In this document: one piece after another, positions 55,615 through 64,000 of the stretch
How the letters are laid out: every line of letters begins with the position of its first letter
Numbering within the stretch: position 1 is the stretch's first letter
Source of the DNA: Oxalicibacterium faecigallinarum
GTDB taxonomy: Bacteria; Pseudomonadota; Gammaproteobacteria; Burkholderiales; Burkholderiaceae_D
Direction of reading: 5' to 3'
Length of the DNA: 64,000 nucleotides
NCBI RefSeq assembly: GCF_014635705.1
Contig: NZ_BMDI01000001.1
Location: forward strand, 1,752,008 to 1,816,007
The notes under the pieces: model-generated
Database searches by the model: none
The model's input: the letters and a program-made list of their open reading frames with translations, nothing else
What the model was told of the DNA's origin: nothing
Program-made: the position numbers and the translations under genes

Positions 55615-57369
55615 TCATTCCTGTACGGGCGTACGTTCCATCCGCGTAGGTGCCGAGACACCAATCAGCGCCAGACCGTTACGCAACACCTGTCTGGTTG
55701 CATGCATCAGGGCAAGACGCGCCATCTTCAGCGCCGCATCGTCCACCAGCACGCGTTCTGCATTGTAGTAGCTATGCAATTCACCTGCCAGATCACGCAA
55801 ATAGAAGGCCACCTGATGCGGGCCGAGTTCTTCCAGCGCCTTTTGCAGCATCTCCGGATACTCAGCCAGTTTCGCCAGCAGCGATGCTTCGCGCGGCGCG
55901 GTCAGTTTCGACAGATCGACGTTGAGCAGATCGGCTTCGTTCCCATCGGTCCATTGTGCGAGCACCGAGCAGATACGCGCATGGGCATACTGCACGTAAT
56001 AAACCGGATTCTCATCGCCTTGCGTCAGGGCGATATCGACGTCGAACACGAATTCGCTATCGGCCTTGCGCGAGATGAGGAAGAAACGCACCGCATCGCG
56101 GCCACGCGTCAGATCGCGCGCCTCACCTTCTGCGGTTTCACCATTCGACCATTCGATCAGATCGCGCAGCGTGACGTAAGAACCGGCGCGTTTGGAAATC
56201 TTCACTTCCTCGCCGTTCTTCATCACAGTGACCATCTTGTGCAGCACGTAGTCGGGATAGCCCTGTGGAATACCGATATCAAGTGCCTGCAAGCCGGCGC
56301 GTACACGTGCAATGGTGCCGTGGTGATCGCTGCCCTGCACGTTGATGGCTTGGGTAAAACCACGCTGCCATTTCACTGTGTGATACGCAACATCGGGGAC
56401 GAAGTAGGTGTACGTGCCATCCGACTTCTTCATCACGCGATCCTTGTCGTCGCGATAGTCGGTGGTGCGCAACCACAATGCGCCATCCTGCTCGTAGGTC
56501 TTGTCAGCGCGGATCAGCGCATCGACCGTCGATGCCACCTTGCCGTCGCTGTAGAGCGAAGATTCGAGAAAGTAGTTGTCGAACTTGACGCCAAAGGCCT
56601 GCAAATCCAGATCCTGCTCACGACGCAGATAAGCAACGGCAAACTGGCGAATCGATTCCATGTCATCGACACGACCGCTACCCGTTACCGGCTGACCATC
56701 GCTGGCAGAAACGGTTTTCTTTGCCAGAAAGTCGTTGGCAATATCCTGAATGTAATCGCCGTTATAAGCCGACTCCGGCCAGCCTTCCATGCCGGGTTTC
56801 AAACCGTTGGCACGTGCCTGTACCGATGTTGCCAGCGTGGCGATCTGCACACCGGCGTCGTTGTAATAAAACTCGCGCGTGACATCGTAATCCTGCGCCT
56901 CAAACAGGGACGACAAGGCATCGCCCAACGCGCCCTGACGACCATGGCCGACATGCAACGGACCGGTCGGATTGGCGGACACGAATTCGACGATGATTTT
57001 CTTGCCCGTGCCACCAAAGCCGCGGCCGTAATCGCCGCGTTGTTGCAGGATGGTGCGCACGACTTCCTGACGCGACGCGGCCGTCAGACGCAGGTTGATA
57101 AAACCGGGGCCGGCAATTTCTGCGGTCTCGATCAGATCGCGATTGGCAGGATTGTCGAGCAGGGCGCTGACCAGTGTCTGTGCCACTTCACGCGGATTCT
57201 TTTTAAGCGGTTTGGCGATCTGCATCGCCAGATTGCAGGCAACGTCGCCATGCGACGGATCGCGCGGACGCTCCAGCACGATATTCGGGTTGAGTTCGGT
57301 GCCAGCCACCAGCGGGGCAACGGCATCCTGGAAAAGTTCGGTCAGTCTTTGTTTTTGTGCGGCGAGCAT
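55615..57369 (-). CDS. argS: Arginyl-tRNA synthetase
   Basis: ArgS charges tRNA-Arg. The 584 residues contain the class I HIGH-type motif in [12 protein letters not shown], an arginyl N-terminal domain, a KMSKS-like segment [11 protein letters not shown], and the C-terminal anticodon-binding DALR domain. ATG 57369 is at the usual family start ([13 protein letters not shown]). It heads argS-SPOR-dsbA, a betaproteobacterial arrangement as I recall it. Confidence 0.96.
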   Translation of the reverse strand: MLAAQKQRLTELFQDAVAPLVAGTELNPNIVLERPRDPSHGDVACNLAMQIAKPLKKNPREVAQTLVSALLDNPANRDLIETAEIAGPGFINLRLTAASRQEVVRTILQQRGDYGRGFGGTGKKIIVEFVSANPTGPLHVGHGRQGALGDALSSLFEAQDYDVTREFYYNDAGVQIATLATSVQARANGLKPGMEGWPESAYNGDYIQDIANDFLAKKTVSASDGQPVTGSGRVDDMESIRQFAVAYLRREQDLDLQAFGVKFDNYFLESSLYSDGKVASTVDALIRADKTYEQDGALWLRTTDYRDDKDRVMKKSDGTYTYFVPDVAYHTVKWQRGFTQAINVQGSDHHGTIARVRAGLQALDIGIPQGYPDYVLHKMVTVMKNGEEVKISKRAGSYVTLRDLIEWSNGETAEGEARDLTRGRDAVRFFLISRKADSEFVFDVDIALTQGDENPVYYVQYAHARICSVLAQWTDGNEADLLNVDLSKLTAPREASLLAKLAEYPEMLQKALEELGPHQVAFYLRDLAGELHSYYNAERVLVDDAALKMARLALMHATRQVLRNGLALIGVSAPTRMERTPVQE

Positions 57370-57422
57370 GAATGAAAGTGCGCCGGCTGAGAGGCGCCGC
57401 AAGTTGATTGAAACGTGCGGGC

Positions 57423-57428
57423 ATTATA
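57423..57428 (-). promoter_or_regulatory. -10 box (TATAAT) for argS
   Basis: A perfect TATAAT on the minus strand would start transcription near 57416, about 47 bases before the argS ATG. The -35 region is not close to consensus. Confidence 0.45.
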
Positions 57429-57646
57429 CCGGCTGCAATTCAGGCTGCGTGCCTGACCTCCGTACGCATTCGTCTCAAAAAGTTACCAGCCAGTTACCCG
57501 CGGTCACCAGACATTCTTTTTCCCGCCTGCGCCGTTATTTAACGAAATCCTGACGTTGCCCTGCGTACACTGGTTTGCGCCCCTGAGATGCAAGCAACAC
57601 CTCGTTTTCGTTTCGAATACCTATTCAAAAATGAAGGAGACAGGCC

Positions 57647-58408
57647 ATGCTCGAACTATTGACGGACCCGAACGCCTGGCTGGCGTTTATCACGCTCACC
57701 GCACTGGAACTGGTGCTGGGCATCGACAACATCATCTTCATCTCCATTCTGGTCGACAAGCTCCCCAAAGAGCGCAGGGAGTTTGCCCGCAAGCTCGGGC
57801 TGTTCATCGCCATGTTCATGCGTATTGGTCTGCTGATGGTACTGGCATGGATCGTCGGCCTCACCGCACCGATCTTTACCATCCTCAATCAAGAGATATC
57901 CGGACGCGACATCATCCTGATCGCCGGGGGGCTGTTCCTGATCTGGAAAAGTACGGGCGAAATCCATCAGTCACTGGAAGGCGAGGAAGGGCACAGCTCC
58001 AGCACCGTCAAGGCCACCTTCACGTCGGTGATCCTGCAAATCATGGTGATCGATCTGGTGTTTTCGCTGGATTCCATCATTACGGCCGTGGGCATGGTCG
58101 ATGAGCTGGCTGTGATGGTGGCGGCCGTGATTGCCTCGGTCGCGCTGATGATGCTGTTTGCCGGACCGATCGGCCGCTTTGTGTCGGCGCATCCGTCGAT
58201 CAAGATTCTGGCGCTGGCGTTTCTGGTTGCCATCGGCGTGATCCTGATCGCCGAGGGTTTCGATCAGCACATTCCGAAAGGCTATATCTACACGGCGATG
58301 GGATTTGCGCTGGTGGTCGAGCTGATCAACATTCGTGCACGCAAGAAGGCAAGCAAACCCGTGCATCTGCATGCGCCGTATGCAAGTGACCGTAACCATC
58401 CGGAATGA
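57647..58408 (+). CDS. TerC family membrane protein
   Basis: This 253-residue membrane protein has about seven helices and the TerC signatures ALELVLGIDNIIFISI and DLVFSLDSIITAVG, each with the conserved acidic residues inside the membrane. Family members are linked to tellurite resistance and to manganese export in some bacteria. GAAGGAG lies before the ATG. I see no yybP-ykoY-type manganese riboswitch upstream. Confidence 0.93.
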   Translation: MLELLTDPNAWLAFITLTALELVLGIDNIIFISILVDKLPKERREFARKLGLFIAMFMRIGLLMVLAWIVGLTAPIFTILNQEISGRDIILIAGGLFLIWKSTGEIHQSLEGEEGHSSSTVKATFTSVILQIMVIDLVFSLDSIITAVGMVDELAVMVAAVIASVALMMLFAGPIGRFVSAHPSIKILALAFLVAIGVILIAEGFDQHIPKGYIYTAMGFALVVELINIRARKKASKPVHLHAPYASDRNHPE

Positions 58409-58523
58409 TTCGACTTGATCATCGCCGGAATACCGCGGAAAAACCTTACCCGCCGCGGTGCCTTTGAGCATAGTTGGTCAGCTTGTGCGACGATGCAGGC
58501 TGACCATTCTTGATGATCTGCTC

Positions 58524-59123
58524 ATGGCCACCGATCCTTGCCACAACCAGCCAACCCTGCGTGGCGATACCGTCGAATTGCAACCATTGAAAGGCATGCA
58601 CGCGGAAACCCTGCTGGACGCAGCAGCCGATGGCGAACTGTGGAATCTGAAAGTCACCGTCGTTCCCGGCCCGACGACAGTGGATCAGTACATCGAACGG
58701 GCACTGAACGGGCGTGCTGAAGGCAGCATGATGCCGTTTGTGATCGTCCGCCGTGACACCGGCGCCGTCATTGGCAGTACGCGTTTCTGGAAAATCGATC
58801 CGATCAATCGCAGCATGGAAATCGGCCATACCTGGCTGGCACGCTCGGCGCAACGCACGCACATCAATACCGAATGCAAGCTGCTGTTGCTCACGCATGC
58901 CTTCGAGCAGATGCAGGCGACGCGCGTGCAGTTCATGACGGATGAATTGAATACCGCCTCACGCAACGCCATCCTGCGCATCGGCGCGCTGCAAGAAGGC
59001 ATCATCCGTCATGAACGCATCATGCCGGACGGTCGCATTCGCAACTCGATGCTGTACAGCATCATCGAAACAGAATGGCCGCAAGTAAAAGAAAAACTGC
59101 AAAAGAAACTGGCACGCGACTAG
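58524..59123 (+). CDS. GNAT acetyltransferase, RimJ/RimL-like
   Basis: This 199-residue GNAT protein starts MATDPCHNQPTLRGDTVELQPL and shows the acetyl-CoA region near IGSTRFWKIDPINRSMEIGHTW and QRTHINTECKLLLLTHAFE. It belongs with RimJ/RimL-type enzymes that acetylate protein N-termini or small amines; the target is unknown. The ribosome site before ATG 58524 is weak, and an upstream in-frame start at 58458 is possible. It converges on the next gene with 18 bases between stops. Confidence 0.85.
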   Translation: MATDPCHNQPTLRGDTVELQPLKGMHAETLLDAAADGELWNLKVTVVPGPTTVDQYIERALNGRAEGSMMPFVIVRRDTGAVIGSTRFWKIDPINRSMEIGHTWLARSAQRTHINTECKLLLLTHAFEQMQATRVQFMTDELNTASRNAILRIGALQEGIIRHERIMPDGRIRNSMLYSIIETEWPQVKEKLQKKLARD

Positions 59124-59141
59124 CGTTGTCCCGGCTGCCGC

Positions 59142-59531
59142 TTAAGAATCCCGGCAATAAGCCTCCATGAACTGCGTGATGCGAAAACTGCCCGCCTCCC
59201 AAGGGCGGTTCGTCAGTCGCTGCATCGCCGTAAATACATACGTCACTGCGGTCAGATTTTCATCCGCCGCAACCGACACCGTCACCACGTCACGCCGGTA
59301 TTCGCTGCCTTCGAACACATCGAGCGCCAGCAAATCCGCCTCATCCACATCCAGATACAGCACGCCGTTCACCGCCGAAGCGGTCTTTGGCACCATGCCG
59401 GGATAGGTTTCGCCTGCGACTTCATAGCGCGCGTAACCGGGCAGCATGGCCGGCACGGAACGATAGCGGCCATGCACCACGCGCTGCCACACGGCAGGAA
59501 ACATTAGAGAGCCATAGGTGAATACATGCAT
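59142..59531 (-). CDS. Gamma-glutamylcyclotransferase-like protein
   Basis: This 129-residue protein has the YGSLM phosphate-binding-like loop at 6-10 and the catalytic glutamate candidate in DVFEGSEYRR, the pattern of the AIG2/GGCT fold. It is likely cytoplasmic. It may act on gamma-glutamyl amines or peptides, but the substrate cannot be read from sequence. It is 12 bases beyond the DUF2062 stop. Confidence 0.87.
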   Translation of the reverse strand: MHVFTYGSLMFPAVWQRVVHGRYRSVPAMLPGYARYEVAGETYPGMVPKTASAVNGVLYLDVDEADLLALDVFEGSEYRRDVVTVSVAADENLTAVTYVFTAMQRLTNRPWEAGSFRITQFMEAYCRDS

Positions 59532-59543
59532 AATGTGCCTCGC

Positions 59544-60149
59544 TTAATCTCCCTTGATGCTGCAGTCGTCCATTTGCTGCTGGATACGGCGCACACGCCG
59601 CTTCCAGCGCAGCCGTGAGTTCAGTTGCCAGATCACGTGCACAAGTACATAACCCAGCACCGCCGACACCACGGAAAAAATCGCCAGTCCCAGCATCAGT
59701 TGCGGGCCGGCTGCCTGCAGCCAGTCGATCATGTTGGCAAACCAGTTGCCGATACCACCTTCCAGGCTGCCGGCGCCGACAATCTTTTCCATGGTTTCAG
59801 GATCCAGATCTTCTGCCGCACCGGGATCGCTGCCAATCAGGCTTTTGCCGACACGGTAGGCAGCATAATAGATCGGTGGCACGGTAAACGGATTGGTCAC
59901 CAGCGTGGCAAATGCCGCCACCGGCAGGTTGACACGTGCAATCATGGCCAGAATCGAGGCAAACAGGATCTGCGCGATCGGACTGAGAATGCCGGCAAAC
60001 AAACCCACGGCGAGGCCACCGGCCACCGTACGGCGATTGAATTGCCACAGGTAATGGTGATGCAGATAACGCGCGAGCGGTCGCAGGTAACGATTGTCAT
60101 GAAAACTCTGCGAGGTCGGCATGTGCTTGTAAAACCGGGTACGACGCAT
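59544..60149 (-). CDS. DUF2062 membrane protein
   Basis: This 201-residue protein has three or so membrane segments and the DUF2062 pattern (RRTVAGGLAVGLFAGILSPIAQILFASILAM, NPFTVPPIYYAAYRVGKSL). Start ATG 60149 with AGGAG upstream is clear. The function is unknown. It precedes the cyclotransferase-like gene on the same strand. Confidence 0.9.
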   Translation of the reverse strand: MRRTRFYKHMPTSQSFHDNRYLRPLARYLHHHYLWQFNRRTVAGGLAVGLFAGILSPIAQILFASILAMIARVNLPVAAFATLVTNPFTVPPIYYAAYRVGKSLIGSDPGAAEDLDPETMEKIVGAGSLEGGIGNWFANMIDWLQAAGPQLMLGLAIFSVVSAVLGYVLVHVIWQLNSRLRWKRRVRRIQQQMDDCSIKGD

Positions 60150-60281
60150 TGACGTTTCTCCTGGGGATTGCGACGACAGGATGCCAACAGGCAATTGAGA
60201 GCGGGCAAGATGCCCTCATCCGATTGATGGGACAAGCAATTCCGGGCGGAATTCACCGCAACCGGATGAACATCTTGCTTT

Positions 60282-61976
60282 TCAGGAACGCGCGTGCGCA
60301 GGATCGGCCAGTGCGGCAATTGCTTCGCGGTCTGTCATGAAGATATGGTCACTTCCGAGAATCGCAATCCATCCGGCATCATCCAGCACATCCCACACCT
60401 GCTTCTTGATCGCCGTGACATACAGATCGACCCCCATCCCCTTGAGCGCCGCCTGCATCGATTCCAGCGTATCCACACCCGTTGCATCAATGTCATTGAC
60501 CGAGCCGACACACAGCAGCACACGCCGGATCTGCTGCGACTCGCTGATCTGCTCCGTTACAAAGCGTTCCAGCGCGGCACCTGTCAGAAAATTCAGTGCG
60601 GCATCAATACGTACCGCAATCAGATCATCTGCCAGTCGCGGCAGATCGAAGCGACGGCTGTCTCGCAAGGTGCCATCCTTGTGCTCGCTGACTTCGATGA
60701 TGCGTGGCTGCATGTGCCGATACAGGTAGCAAACCATCGTCAAACCAATGCCAGCCACCACGCCCCAGTGCAAACGCGGCATCGCCACAATCGTCACCAA
60801 AAACGTTACCAGCGCAATCGCGGCATCATCCTTGGCAATCAGATACAGACGTTTGAAGGCACCGAAGTCAAACAGGCTGAAGACCGGCATAATGATCATG
60901 GCAGCCAGTACCGTGCGCGGCACATAGAAAAGCAGATCGGTGAAGAACAGCAAACAGAGCAGTACACACAACAAAGTGAACAGGGTCGCCCATGCACTGG
61001 TTGCCCCTGCATACAGATTGAGTGCCGAACGCGAAAACGAACCGCTGACCGGAAAGGCACCGCTGAAACCGCTCGCCACCTTGGCCAGCCCCTGACCGAT
61101 CAGTTCCTGATTTTCATCCCAGCGCTCGCGGCGTTTGCGCGCCAGCACGCGGCAACTCGACATCGCTTCGGTAAAACTGATCAGCGCCAACACCAGTCCT
61201 GCCGACCACAACTCACGATGCATTTCAAACGAAATCGCCGTCGGCAACACCAGTGGCGGCAAGCCCCTGGCAATATCGCCGACTACTTCGCCACCTGCGG
61301 GCGCGTACCCCAAGGCCCAGCTTAGAAATGTTGCCAGCACGGTCACCAGCAAGATGCCCGGAAAGCGCGGGAAGAATTTCTTGGTCGCCCACAGCAATAG
61401 CAAGGCGCCGAAACCAAATGCAGACGTCATCAATAAGTGCGAAGGATCGGCTGCAATTCTCTCCAGCACTACATCGGGCGAACGCGTAAACAAGTCCGGC
61501 ACGCCGATCAGCGTCGGAATCTGCGACGCCATGATGATCAGCGCGGCGGCGTTGATGAAACCGACGATGACGGGTTGCGAAACCAGATTCGACAAACGAC
61601 CAAGCCGGAACGCACCAAGCAAAAACTGGAACAGGCCGGAATAGATCGATAGCCAGACCGCCAGCGCGACCCATTGCGCCGACGCCGGGACCGCATGCGA
61701 ACTCAGGGAACCAAAGACCAGCAAACTGCTGAGCGCCGCCGGCCCGACCGCCAGCAAGGCAGACGAACCCCACAACACACCAACCAGCGTCGGAATCAAT
61801 GCCGCATACAAACCCGTTGCCGCCGGCATGCCCGCCAACGTTGCATACGCCACCGCCTGCGGAATCAATACCAGACCAACACTAAAACCCGCCCAGGCAT
61901 CGCTTTTCAGCGACGACAAGGTCGGCCGCGGCCAGTTCAGGAATGGGAAGAAACGCTTGATATCGAATGCACTCAT
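60282..61976 (-). CDS. SulP family anion transporter with STAS domain
   Basis: This 564-residue inner-membrane transporter of the SLC26/SulP family begins MSAFDIKRFFPFLNWPRPT at 61976. The membrane domain includes DAWAGFSVGLVLIPQAVAYATLAG and GSFSRSALN. A C-terminal STAS domain (about 440-545) follows. Sulfate is the usual but not the only substrate of this family. 50 open codons upstream are not supported. It is divergent from the DUF3717 gene. Confidence 0.94.
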   Translation of the reverse strand: MSAFDIKRFFPFLNWPRPTLSSLKSDAWAGFSVGLVLIPQAVAYATLAGMPAATGLYAALIPTLVGVLWGSSALLAVGPAALSSLLVFGSLSSHAVPASAQWVALAVWLSIYSGLFQFLLGAFRLGRLSNLVSQPVIVGFINAAALIIMASQIPTLIGVPDLFTRSPDVVLERIAADPSHLLMTSAFGFGALLLLWATKKFFPRFPGILLVTVLATFLSWALGYAPAGGEVVGDIARGLPPLVLPTAISFEMHRELWSAGLVLALISFTEAMSSCRVLARKRRERWDENQELIGQGLAKVASGFSGAFPVSGSFSRSALNLYAGATSAWATLFTLLCVLLCLLFFTDLLFYVPRTVLAAMIIMPVFSLFDFGAFKRLYLIAKDDAAIALVTFLVTIVAMPRLHWGVVAGIGLTMVCYLYRHMQPRIIEVSEHKDGTLRDSRRFDLPRLADDLIAVRIDAALNFLTGAALERFVTEQISESQQIRRVLLCVGSVNDIDATGVDTLESMQAALKGMGVDLYVTAIKKQVWDVLDDAGWIAILGSDHIFMTDREAIAALADPAHARS

Positions 61977-62125
61977 GGAAGCAGCAATGCGTTTTAAAGG
62001 AAGTGCAAAAAAGAGGCACATCAAATGGCCGGAACCAATAAGTCTACCCGGATTATGCGTTTTCCTTGAGAGCAACGAACAGTACGCTACCGGCCAAATA
62101 AGCGCCGCGCGCGTACAATGCCTCA

Positions 62126-62338
62126 ATGGAACTCACACTTGCAGAACTAGAACAAGCCATCAATCACTGGCGCAACCGCCGGCCATCAACCGGTGAAGAA
62201 CATGCCTTGTCGCCAGAAGTCAATGCACTGGCCAAGATCTACGCCCTGATGATTTTTCATCAGCACAAAGCCGTTGCGCTGGAAACGATTGATCCGGCAA
62301 GCCGCCAGTTGATCGAGACTTGGCAACAGACACGCTAA
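62126..62338 (+). CDS. DUF3717 family protein
   Basis: This 70-residue protein matches the DUF3717 pattern I recall from Burkholderiales: ELTLAELEQAINHWRNRRPSTGEE, then LSPEVNALAKIYALMIFHQH. It is small, soluble and of unknown function. It lies between the divergent SulP gene and the convergent radical SAM gene. Confidence 0.88.
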   Translation: MELTLAELEQAINHWRNRRPSTGEEHALSPEVNALAKIYALMIFHQHKAVALETIDPASRQLIETWQQTR

Positions 62339-62355
62339 TGTTGGCAGGCGTCCAG

Positions 62356-63876
62356 TCAGGCAGCCAGGTGACGAGCCTGACGCTCGTTTCGTCCTGACGC
62401 AGCAACGGCCGCGCCATCCTTGCCCGGCACCTCTTTCGTCACTTGTTGCCTTGCGCGGTGGGCTTGTCCTGCGTAATCGCTGCGCACCAGTTCTTTTGCC
62501 GTTTCTGCGGACATGCCTTCCAGCGTCAGCCATTGCGTGACCAGCATCGCCAGTTTTTCGAGTGCGATGCGATTGGTTGCATCGGTCGTTTCATACAGCC
62601 AGTTCGATAACCGCATGAAGTTGGCAAAAGGCGTGGCGCCAAGGATCACGGGCAAGGTATTGCTGAACCTTCCCGAATTGGCGACCAGATCCCAGTAGCG
62701 TGCAAAGCGCACGAGCTGCTGCATCTCGCCAAAGTCGATGCGATCGGTCGCCAGAATGGAATAGGGCGGATACGGATCGAAGACCAGTTTGTATTCTTCG
62801 GTATGACGAATGATCGGCGTGCCACGCAGGCGCTTGAGAATGCCAAACTGGATTTCATGCGGACCGAGCGCCACCAGCTTGTCAAAGCCCTGCGCAAAAC
62901 TGGCGACATCTTCGCCGGGTAAACCCGCAATCAGATCGACATGCAAATGTGCGTGCGAGTTGTCGCAGAGCCAGCGGATATTCTCGGCTGCCTTCTCGTT
63001 ATTCTGGCGACGACTGACAAGCGTCTGCACCTCGGGATTGAAACTCTGGATACCGATCTCGAACTGCAAGGTTCCCGGTGGAAACTGCAGAATGCTTTCA
63101 CGCAACGCCTCAGGCAAATGATCGGGTACCACTTCGAAGTGGGCATAGACCGGATCGTCAGGATTGGCCGCCAGCTTGTCGAGAAAAAACTGCATGATCT
63201 TCAGGCTGACCTTGACGTTCAGGTTGAAGGTGCGATCGACAAACTTGAACAGCCGCGCACCACGTGCATGCAGCGCTTCCATCTGACCGAGAAAATGGTC
63301 GATATCGAATGGCCACGCTGTCTTGTCCAGCGACGACAGACAGAATTCGCACTTGAACGGACAGCCACGCGATGCCTCGACATAGAGCGTGCGATGCTTG
63401 ATGTCTTCATCCGTGTAAAGATCGTAAGGCGTGATCAGATCTTCCAGTGGCGGCTGCACGCCTGCATGAATCTTCATCAGCGGTTTGGGACCGTGCAGAA
63501 TCTGTTTGCACAAGGCAGGAAAGGTCACTTCGCCCCAACCCGTTACCAGATAGTCGGCCAGCTTGACGATGTCCTGTCCCTCCGGCTCGTAGGACACCTC
63601 GGGGCCGCCAAGCACGACCGTGACCTGCGGTGCGACGCGCTTGAGCAAGGCCACCACTTTTGTGGTTTCTTCCACATTCCAGATGTAGACACCAAAGCCG
63701 ACGATGCGCGGCTGATGCGCAAGCAGACGTTCCACGATATCGCTCGCGCGCGCACCAATCACAAACTCTTGCAGTTTTGTCTGCGCCTGCAATTCGCCCA
63801 TGTTCGCCTGCAGATAGCGCAGGCCAAGCGAGGCATGCGTATAGCGGGCATTCAGTGTGGACAGCAGAATGGTCAT
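62356..63876 (-). CDS. B12-binding-domain radical SAM protein
   Basis: This 506-residue protein joins an N-terminal B12-binding-type domain (about 1-140, VVLGGPEVSYEPEG, GWGEVTFPAL) to a radical SAM domain with RGCPFKCEFCLSS (Cys triad). A C-terminal DUF4080-like part follows. Whether it really holds cobalamin cannot be told. Related proteins act in anaerobic-type radical reactions of unknown substrate. ATG 63876 is preferred to an upstream start at 63909. Confidence 0.9.
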   Translation of the reverse strand: MTILLSTLNARYTHASLGLRYLQANMGELQAQTKLQEFVIGARASDIVERLLAHQPRIVGFGVYIWNVEETTKVVALLKRVAPQVTVVLGGPEVSYEPEGQDIVKLADYLVTGWGEVTFPALCKQILHGPKPLMKIHAGVQPPLEDLITPYDLYTDEDIKHRTLYVEASRGCPFKCEFCLSSLDKTAWPFDIDHFLGQMEALHARGARLFKFVDRTFNLNVKVSLKIMQFFLDKLAANPDDPVYAHFEVVPDHLPEALRESILQFPPGTLQFEIGIQSFNPEVQTLVSRRQNNEKAAENIRWLCDNSHAHLHVDLIAGLPGEDVASFAQGFDKLVALGPHEIQFGILKRLRGTPIIRHTEEYKLVFDPYPPYSILATDRIDFGEMQQLVRFARYWDLVANSGRFSNTLPVILGATPFANFMRLSNWLYETTDATNRIALEKLAMLVTQWLTLEGMSAETAKELVRSDYAGQAHRARQQVTKEVPGKDGAAVAASGRNERQARHLAA

Positions 63877-64000
63877 GACAGCAGATAAAAAAGCCGGAGA
63901 AAGCATCATTCTACGCGTTCACTTCCCGTCACCGCTGCATTTTGCGGTAAGGTAGCGCGTCGATGTACACGCCGATATCTGCCGCATGCCTACCTTCTCC

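Noticed and set aside
55279-57375. A 698-codon frame opposite argS and the SPOR gene.
   Set aside because: Both sense genes have complete motifs. The antisense frame crosses two genes and shows no domain.
57370-57646. A yybP-ykoY manganese riboswitch before the TerC gene.
   Set aside because: The characteristic GGGGAGUA-type core is not present.
60294-61325. A 343-codon frame opposite the SulP gene.
   Set aside because: The sense strand holds clear membrane helices and a STAS domain.
63877-64000. A possible rightward gene start near 63963 or 63987.
   Set aside because: Only a few codons are visible before the window ends and no ribosome site or family match supports it.

Overview
The window looks like ordinary chromosome from a betaproteobacterium of the Burkholderiales, most like the Oxalobacteraceae (Herminiimonas-type). 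This rests on recalled family knowledge, not on a search. The main clues are small families largely confined to this lineage (DUF1840, DUF3567, DUF3717), the proteobacterial type of GshA next to gshB and a mannose-type EIIA/HPr/EI set, a TorF-like porin-glnK-amtB operon, the rsmB-DUF4390-NtrY-type kinase cluster, and the def/fmt versus LysM-dprA-smg-topB arrangement. I see no rRNA, tRNA, CRISPR array, phage or insertion sequence, so this is core genome with a few accessory genes.

Layout. 1-2.3 kb: the 5' part of galE (leftward, cut by the window edge) and a two-gene half-size ChrA transporter. 2.3-7.3 kb (leftward): gshA, gshB, a mannose-type EIIA, HPr and EI, with no sugar permease. 7.4-10.2 kb (leftward): porin, glnK and amtB, behind a good sigma-54-type promoter with two upstream NtrC-like sites. 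10.2-15 kb: ubiK, an unknown His-rich protein, comM, an ExoIX-like nuclease, two exported hypothetical proteins and a DUF1840 gene. 15-20.4 kb: rsmB, DUF4390, an NtrY-like kinase, a short REC-HTH regulator without the AAA+ domain, and a 119-residue CobW-like remnant coupled to it. 20.6-23.9 kb: DUF3567, a TrmB-like methyltransferase, a YafJ-type amidotransferase and a cardiolipin synthase.

23.9-29.4 kb (leftward): def, fmt and metH. metH has its own -10 box and a structured leader that ends in a terminator-like hairpin. 29.5-35.5 kb: LysM protein, dprA, smg and a type IA topoisomerase. 35.7-39.7 kb: a FdhF/YdeP-type oxidoreductase divergent from a MocR-type regulator. 39.8-44.5 kb: a small winged-helix protein and a TRAP transporter whose large permease carries a long acidic, proline-rich insertion. 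44.5-50.4 kb (leftward): HMG-CoA lyase, then ychJ-bioA-bioF-bioD-bioB, in which the first four genes are linked by 4-base ATGA overlaps. 50.5-53.3 kb: two metallo-beta-lactamase-fold proteins flanking an EmrE-type exporter, then a Cys-rich small protein. 53.4-57.4 kb (leftward): argS, a SPOR protein, dsbA and a short-chain dehydrogenase. 57.6-63.9 kb: TerC, a GNAT acetyltransferase, a gamma-glutamylcyclotransferase-like protein, DUF2062, a SulP transporter, DUF3717 and a B12-binding radical SAM protein.

The points most worth checking are the metH leader, the CobW-like protein that has lost its GTPase motifs behind the AAA+-less response regulator, the sigma-54/NtrC control region, and the DctM insertion.
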